From the NCBI GenBank assembly GCA_002482565.1, contig DLGG01000154.1, positions 19,080-27,147 on the forward strand: 8,068 nucleotides of DNA, written 5' to 3'. The notes beneath the pieces were generated by a model. It saw only the letters and a program-made list of their open reading frames with translations. It searched no databases and was not told the DNA's origin. This stretch comes from Solidesulfovibrio magneticus (lineage in GTDB: Bacteria > Desulfobacterota > Desulfovibrionia > Desulfovibrionales > Desulfovibrionaceae). A program made the translations under genes and the position numbers. This document shows, in pieces, positions 5,957-8,068 of this stretch (positions are counted from its first letter, which is position 1; every line of letters begins with the position of its first letter).

Positions 5957-6514
5957 ATGACTCCCGACGACATCGACCAGGATAAACTCGCCGCCGAATG
6001 GGCCGCCGCCCTGGATGACCAGGACGAAAAACCGGCCTCCCAAAACGACATCGACGCGCTTTTTGACCAGCCTTCCGGCGGCGGCGGCGGCGGCGACGAC
6101 GCCCTGGCCGCCGAATGGGCCGCCGCCCTGGCCGACGAGGAGGAAACCTCCATCAAGCGCGAACGCGACCAGGAAGCCCTGTCGCGCCAAAGCGCCAAGG
6201 CCAAGTTCAAGGACATGACCCCGGAAGCCAAGGCCCAGCGGCCGGACAACATCCGCCGCGACCTCGACTTCATCCTGGATATTCCGCTGGACGTCTCGGC
6301 CGAACTGGGGCGCACCAAACTGCTCATCAACGAACTCCTGCAGCTCGGCCAAGGCTCGGTCATCGAACTCAACAAGCTGGCCGGCGAACCGCTGGAAATC
6401 TACGTCAACGGCAAACTCGTGGCCCGGGGCGAAGCCGTGGTCATCAACGAAAAATTCGGCGTGCGCTTAACCGACATCATCAGCCCCATCGAACGGGTGA
6501 AGCAGCTTGCCTGA
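5957..6514 (+). CDS. fliN: Flagellar motor switch protein FliN
   Basis: FliN forms the lower part of the cytoplasmic C-ring with FliM, and takes part in switching rotation and docking export substrates. The 185-aa protein has the SpoA (surface presentation) domain at about 103-183, from LDFILDIPLDVSAELG to ISPIERVKQLA. The N-terminal 100 residues are an extended acidic region, longer than in E. coli FliN (137 aa). It contains the nonapeptide LAAEWAAAL twice (11-19 and 50-58). Between the copies lie SQNDIDALFDQ (28-38), similar to the CheY-binding N-terminus of FliM and FliY, and a run of six glycines (41-46) encoded by six GGC codons. ATG 5957 is preceded by GAGG (5946-5949) at seven bases. 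It starts 26 bases after fliL and overlaps fliO by 8. Confidence 0.95.
   Translation: MTPDDIDQDKLAAEWAAALDDQDEKPASQNDIDALFDQPSGGGGGGDDALAAEWAAALADEEETSIKRERDQEALSRQSAKAKFKDMTPEAKAQRPDNIRRDLDFILDIPLDVSAELGRTKLLINELLQLGQGSVIELNKLAGEPLEIYVNGKLVARGEAVVINEKFGVRLTDIISPIERVKQLA
5987..6131 (+). repeat. Direct repeat inside fliN (two 28-bp copies)
   Basis: Bases 5987-6014 and 6104-6131 are identical at 27 of 28 positions (the single change is at the third base of the first codon) and encode LAAEWAAAL in the same frame. The copies are 117 bases (39 codons) apart. Similarity continues for about 14 bases beyond with a few mismatches (DDQDE against ADEEE). A (GGC)6 tract lies at 6077-6094 between them. 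The near identity at synonymous sites suggests a recent in-frame duplication or conversion, though strong GC3 bias also favours the same codons. Confidence 0.8.
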
Positions 6515-6872
6515 TCCAGCCGCCGCCCCCCTGCCCCCGGTCGAGTACGGCCTCACCGGCGTGGCCCTCAAGATGGGCCTGACCCTGGCCGTGCTGCTCG
6601 GAGTCATCTTCGCCGCCTTCTGGCTGCTTAGACGCTACGGCCCCAAGATCGGCCTTGGACCCGGCGGCCGGGGCGGAAGCCTGCGCCTCATGGACCATCT
6701 GCCGGTCGGACCCAAAAAATCCGTGGTGGTGGTGCGGTTCTTGAATAAAGACCTGGTGCTCGGAGTCACCGACCATTCCATCACCCGCCTTGCCGAGGTC
6801 GACCATGCCGCAAACGCCGATTTCGCCGACGCCCTGGCCGCCAAGACGGCCCCGCCCGATGACGCGCCCTAG
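6507..6872 (+). CDS. fliO: Flagellar biosynthesis protein FliO
   Basis: FliO is a small membrane scaffold that helps assemble the FliP ring of the flagellar type III export gate. The 121-aa protein has a short Pro-rich N-terminus, one transmembrane helix (about 20-41), a basic RRYGPK after it, and the conserved cytoplasmic FliO domain with LRLMDHLPVGPKKSVVVVR and LVLGVTDHSITRL (59-95). The C-terminal tail is Ala-rich and weakly conserved in the family. The frame is closed by TGA at 6498, and no ATG lies before the transmembrane helix, so TTG 6507 inside the end of fliN is the likely start, giving an 8-base overlap and probable translational coupling. GGGTGAAG upstream is a weak ribosome site. 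The start is the least certain part; the gene call itself is supported by the position between fliN and fliP. Confidence 0.85.
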   Translation: MPDPAAAPLPPVEYGLTGVALKMGLTLAVLLGVIFAAFWLLRRYGPKIGLGPGGRGGSLRLMDHLPVGPKKSVVVVRFLNKDLVLGVTDHSITRLAEVDHAANADFADALAAKTAPPDDAP

Positions 6873-7620
6873 CCGCCTGTTGGCCCTGGCGTTTTTCACG
6901 GCGCTGCTGGCCGTCCCGGCCCTGGCCCTGGCCCAGGACGCGCCGTCGTTGACCCTGTCCCTGGCCGCCGGACAGACCTCGCCCGAACGCGTCTCCACCC
7001 TGCTCGAAATCCTGTTCGCCCTGACCGTCCTGTCCCTGGCCCCGTCGTTCGTGCTGACCGTCACCTCGTTTACCCGCATCATCGTGGTGTTTTCCTTCCT
7101 GCGCCAGGCCATGGGCGTGCAACAGGTGCCGCCCACGCAAATCCTGGCCAGCCTCGCCATTTTTCTGACGGCCGTCATCATGTACCCCACCGGCAAGGCG
7201 ATAAACGACAACGCCCTGCAACCCTACATGAACGAGGAAATCGGCTTCACCGAGGCCCTGAAAAAAGCCGAAGCGCCGCTGCGCGAATTCCTCTTCAAAC
7301 ACACCCGCGAAAAAGACCTGTCCGTCTTCTACACCATCACCAAGATGGAACGCCCCAAGGACAAGGGCGAGGTGCCGACCATCATGCTGGCCGCCGGGTT
7401 CATGATCAGCGAACTCAAGACCGCGTTCACCATCGGCTTTTTGATCTACATCCCGTTTCTCATCCTCGATATGGTCATCTCGTCGATCCTGCTGGCCATG
7501 GGCATGATGATGCTGCCGCCGGCCACCATCGCCATGCCGTTCAAACTGCTGCTGTTCGTGCTCGTGGATGGTTGGGGACTCATCGTCGCTTCGCTGGTCA
7601 ACTCGTTTACGACGACGTGA
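6859..7620 (+). CDS. fliP: Flagellar export gate protein FliP
   Basis: FliP forms the pentameric core of the FliPQR export channel of the flagellar type III secretion system. The 253-aa protein starts with a cleavable signal peptide (basic TRPSR, hydrophobic core, ALA cleavage site near 25), as in enterobacterial FliP. The body shows family signatures: SFTRIIVVFSFLRQAMG (70-86), PPTQILASLAIFLT (91-104), AAGFMISELKTAFTIGF (178-194) and MPFKLLLFVLVDGW (226-239). Transmembrane segments lie at roughly 46-72, 95-110, 178-212 and 225-248. I chose ATG 6859 because the signal peptide begins there; the frame stays open upstream to 6790, but that part is the out-of-frame end of fliO and is Pro/Arg-rich. 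It overlaps fliO by 14 bases and has no visible ribosome site, so coupling is likely. An unusual gap follows before fliQ. Confidence 0.97.
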   Translation: MTRPSRLLALAFFTALLAVPALALAQDAPSLTLSLAAGQTSPERVSTLLEILFALTVLSLAPSFVLTVTSFTRIIVVFSFLRQAMGVQQVPPTQILASLAIFLTAVIMYPTGKAINDNALQPYMNEEIGFTEALKKAEAPLREFLFKHTREKDLSVFYTITKMERPKDKGEVPTIMLAAGFMISELKTAFTIGFLIYIPFLILDMVISSILLAMGMMMLPPATIAMPFKLLLFVLVDGWGLIVASLVNSFTTT

Positions 7621-7745
7621 GCAGGGAAGCGAGAGAAGAGAGAGAAGAGAAGAGAAGAGGCCTCCGGCGGCCAAAGGGGCTGAGCCCCTTTGGAAACCCC
7701 GACTGAAGAAAGGATTTAAGGGCCTTTGGAAGGGGCTTGGCGCGT
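7621..7745 (+). repeat. 3'-UTR structured repeat, copy B (after fliP)
   Basis: Immediately after the fliP stop comes a purine lead, of which 7631-7660 is 30 bases of pure A and G with AGAAG/GAGA units. It runs into the 13-nt core GCCTCCGGCGGCC (7660-7672) and a perfect 10-bp hairpin: CCAAAGGGGC (7671-7680), loop TGA, GCCCCTTTGG (7684-7693). A tail with GGAAACCCC, TTTAAGGGG-like sequence and GGGGCTTGGCG (7732-7742) follows. Every part is in the same order as in copy A on the minus strand after topA (1272-1175). Arms that are AAA/TTT here are GGG/CCC there. No T run follows the hairpin. Confidence 0.75.
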
Positions 7746-7853
7746 TGACCCGCTGGAAAGCCTAGAGATGGGTGGAGTGGGACGAGCAGCGACGGTGCTG
7801 GTTTCTTGATCGCAGGATCTCGGAAAAGCCGCCAGCAGAAGAAGCAAGGACAT

Positions 7854-7873
7854 TGCCGCCGCGTTCGGCGGCA
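7854..7873. other. Hairpin upstream of fliQ
   Basis: TGCCGCCG (7854-7861) and CGGCGGCA (7866-7873) form a perfect 8-bp stem with loop CGTT. TTACTTG follows, not a T run, so it is at best a weak terminator. It lies 64 bases before the fliQ ATG and could shape the fliQ leader or act as a regulatory stem. Confidence 0.45.
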
Positions 7874-7937
7874 TTACTTGAAACGAGACGGCGCGGCGCG
7901 CGCAAACACGCCGTGCAAACCCCAAGGAGCACCCGCC

Positions 7938-8068
7938 ATGACCACGGATATGGTTGTCGCCCTGTCGCGCCAGGCCATCGAACTGGCGCTGTTCCTGGCC
8001 CTGCCCATGCTCGGGGTGAGCCTGGTCGTCGGCGTGTTCGTCTCGGTGCTCCAGGCGGCCACGCAGAT
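7938..8068 (+). CDS. fliQ: Flagellar export gate protein FliQ (3' end outside window)
   Basis: FliQ is a small (about 89-aa) two-helix membrane protein that wraps the FliP-FliR core of the flagellar type III export gate. Forty-three codons are visible before the window ends. They begin MTTDMVVALSRQAIELAL, continue through the first hydrophobic helix, and reach VSVLQAATQ, which matches the conserved FliQ stretch (V-S-x-x-Q-A-x-T-Q) found before the second helix. The ATG at 7938 has a strong AAGGAG (7924-7929) eight bases upstream, unlike fliO and fliP, which depend on overlap with the gene before. That fits separate translation after the 317-bp gap. fliR would be expected next. Confidence 0.9.
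   Translation, partial: MTTDMVVALSRQAIELALFLALPMLGVSLVVGVFVSVLQAATQ

Larger units (their letters stand above)
7621..7937. other. 317-bp fliP-fliQ intergenic region without a gene
   Basis: The first 125 bases hold repeat copy B. The remainder (7746-7937) has no reading frame with a start site and protein-like content that I can support. It holds an 8-bp hairpin at 7854-7873, a smaller inverted repeat (ACGGCG 7888-7893 with CGCCGT 7909-7914), and the fliQ ribosome site AAGGAG (7924-7929). A GG-N10-GC spacing at 7800-7813 superficially recalls a sigma54 site but is a poor match. No vegetative promoter is evident. fliP and fliQ are usually adjacent in one operon, so a gap of this size is unusual. 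Confidence 0.7.

Noticed and set aside
6781..7674. Minus-strand open frame opposite fliP extending into the repeat
   Set aside because: Composition is Gly/Arg/Asp/Gln-rich shadow sequence; FliP on the other strand is unmistakable.
7568..7765. Short plus-strand frame running from the fliP end through the repeat
   Set aside because: It reads the polypurine tract as Arg/Glu runs and has no ribosome site; the sequence is explained by fliP plus the repeat.
7799..7814. Possible sigma54 promoter before fliQ (GG and GC ten bases apart)
   Set aside because: Only the GG/GC spacing and a few flanking bases fit; the CAC and TTGC blocks are missing, and such spacing is common by chance in this GC-rich DNA.

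Overview
The window is a GC-rich piece of bacterial chromosome carrying housekeeping and flagellar genes. Its style suggests a motile delta-type proteobacterium such as a Desulfovibrio relative. That placement is an inference from GC content, protein style and the repeat described below; no marker gene here proves it. I see no phage, IS, CRISPR, toxin-antitoxin or defence genes, and no RNA gene.

Layout. Bases 1-1026 (+) hold the 3' end of an unrecognised membrane protein, possibly a GT-C type glycosyltransferase. Bases 1027-1272 separate it from the convergent topA and hold a strong intrinsic terminator for topA plus one copy of a structured repeat. topA (DNA topoisomerase I, four C-terminal zinc ribbons) lies at 1273-3540 (-). 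A 145-bp divergent spacer (3541-3685) holds a plausible topA promoter, so close to the ATG that the mRNA may be leaderless, and an inverted repeat overlapping that promoter.

From 3686 to the end all genes are on the + strand: era (ribosome-assembly GTPase), a YggS/PROSC-family PLP-homeostasis protein, then fliL, fliN, fliO, fliP and the first 43 codons of fliQ. From era to fliP the genes are 8-14 nt overlapped or at most 26 nt apart, so they may be cotranscribed. fliL anchors the stator/basal body, fliN belongs to the C-ring switch, and fliO, fliP and fliQ belong to the flagellar type III export gate. era, yggS and fliO use non-ATG starts.

The most interesting signal is non-coding. Two copies of a roughly 100-125-bp element lie just downstream of topA and of fliP, each in the orientation of the upstream gene and each beginning its conserved core 36-39 nt after the stop codon. 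They share a purine-rich lead, an identical 13-nt core, and a hairpin whose stem differs between copies by paired changes that keep the pairing. The second copy lies inside a 317-bp gap that splits fliP from fliQ, genes that are normally adjacent and tightly spaced. Other points are a nearly perfect 28-bp in-frame duplication in the FliN N-terminus flanking a FliM-like motif, and a His-Gly repeat linker in FliL. Overall the coding content is ordinary; I found no convincing new multi-gene system.
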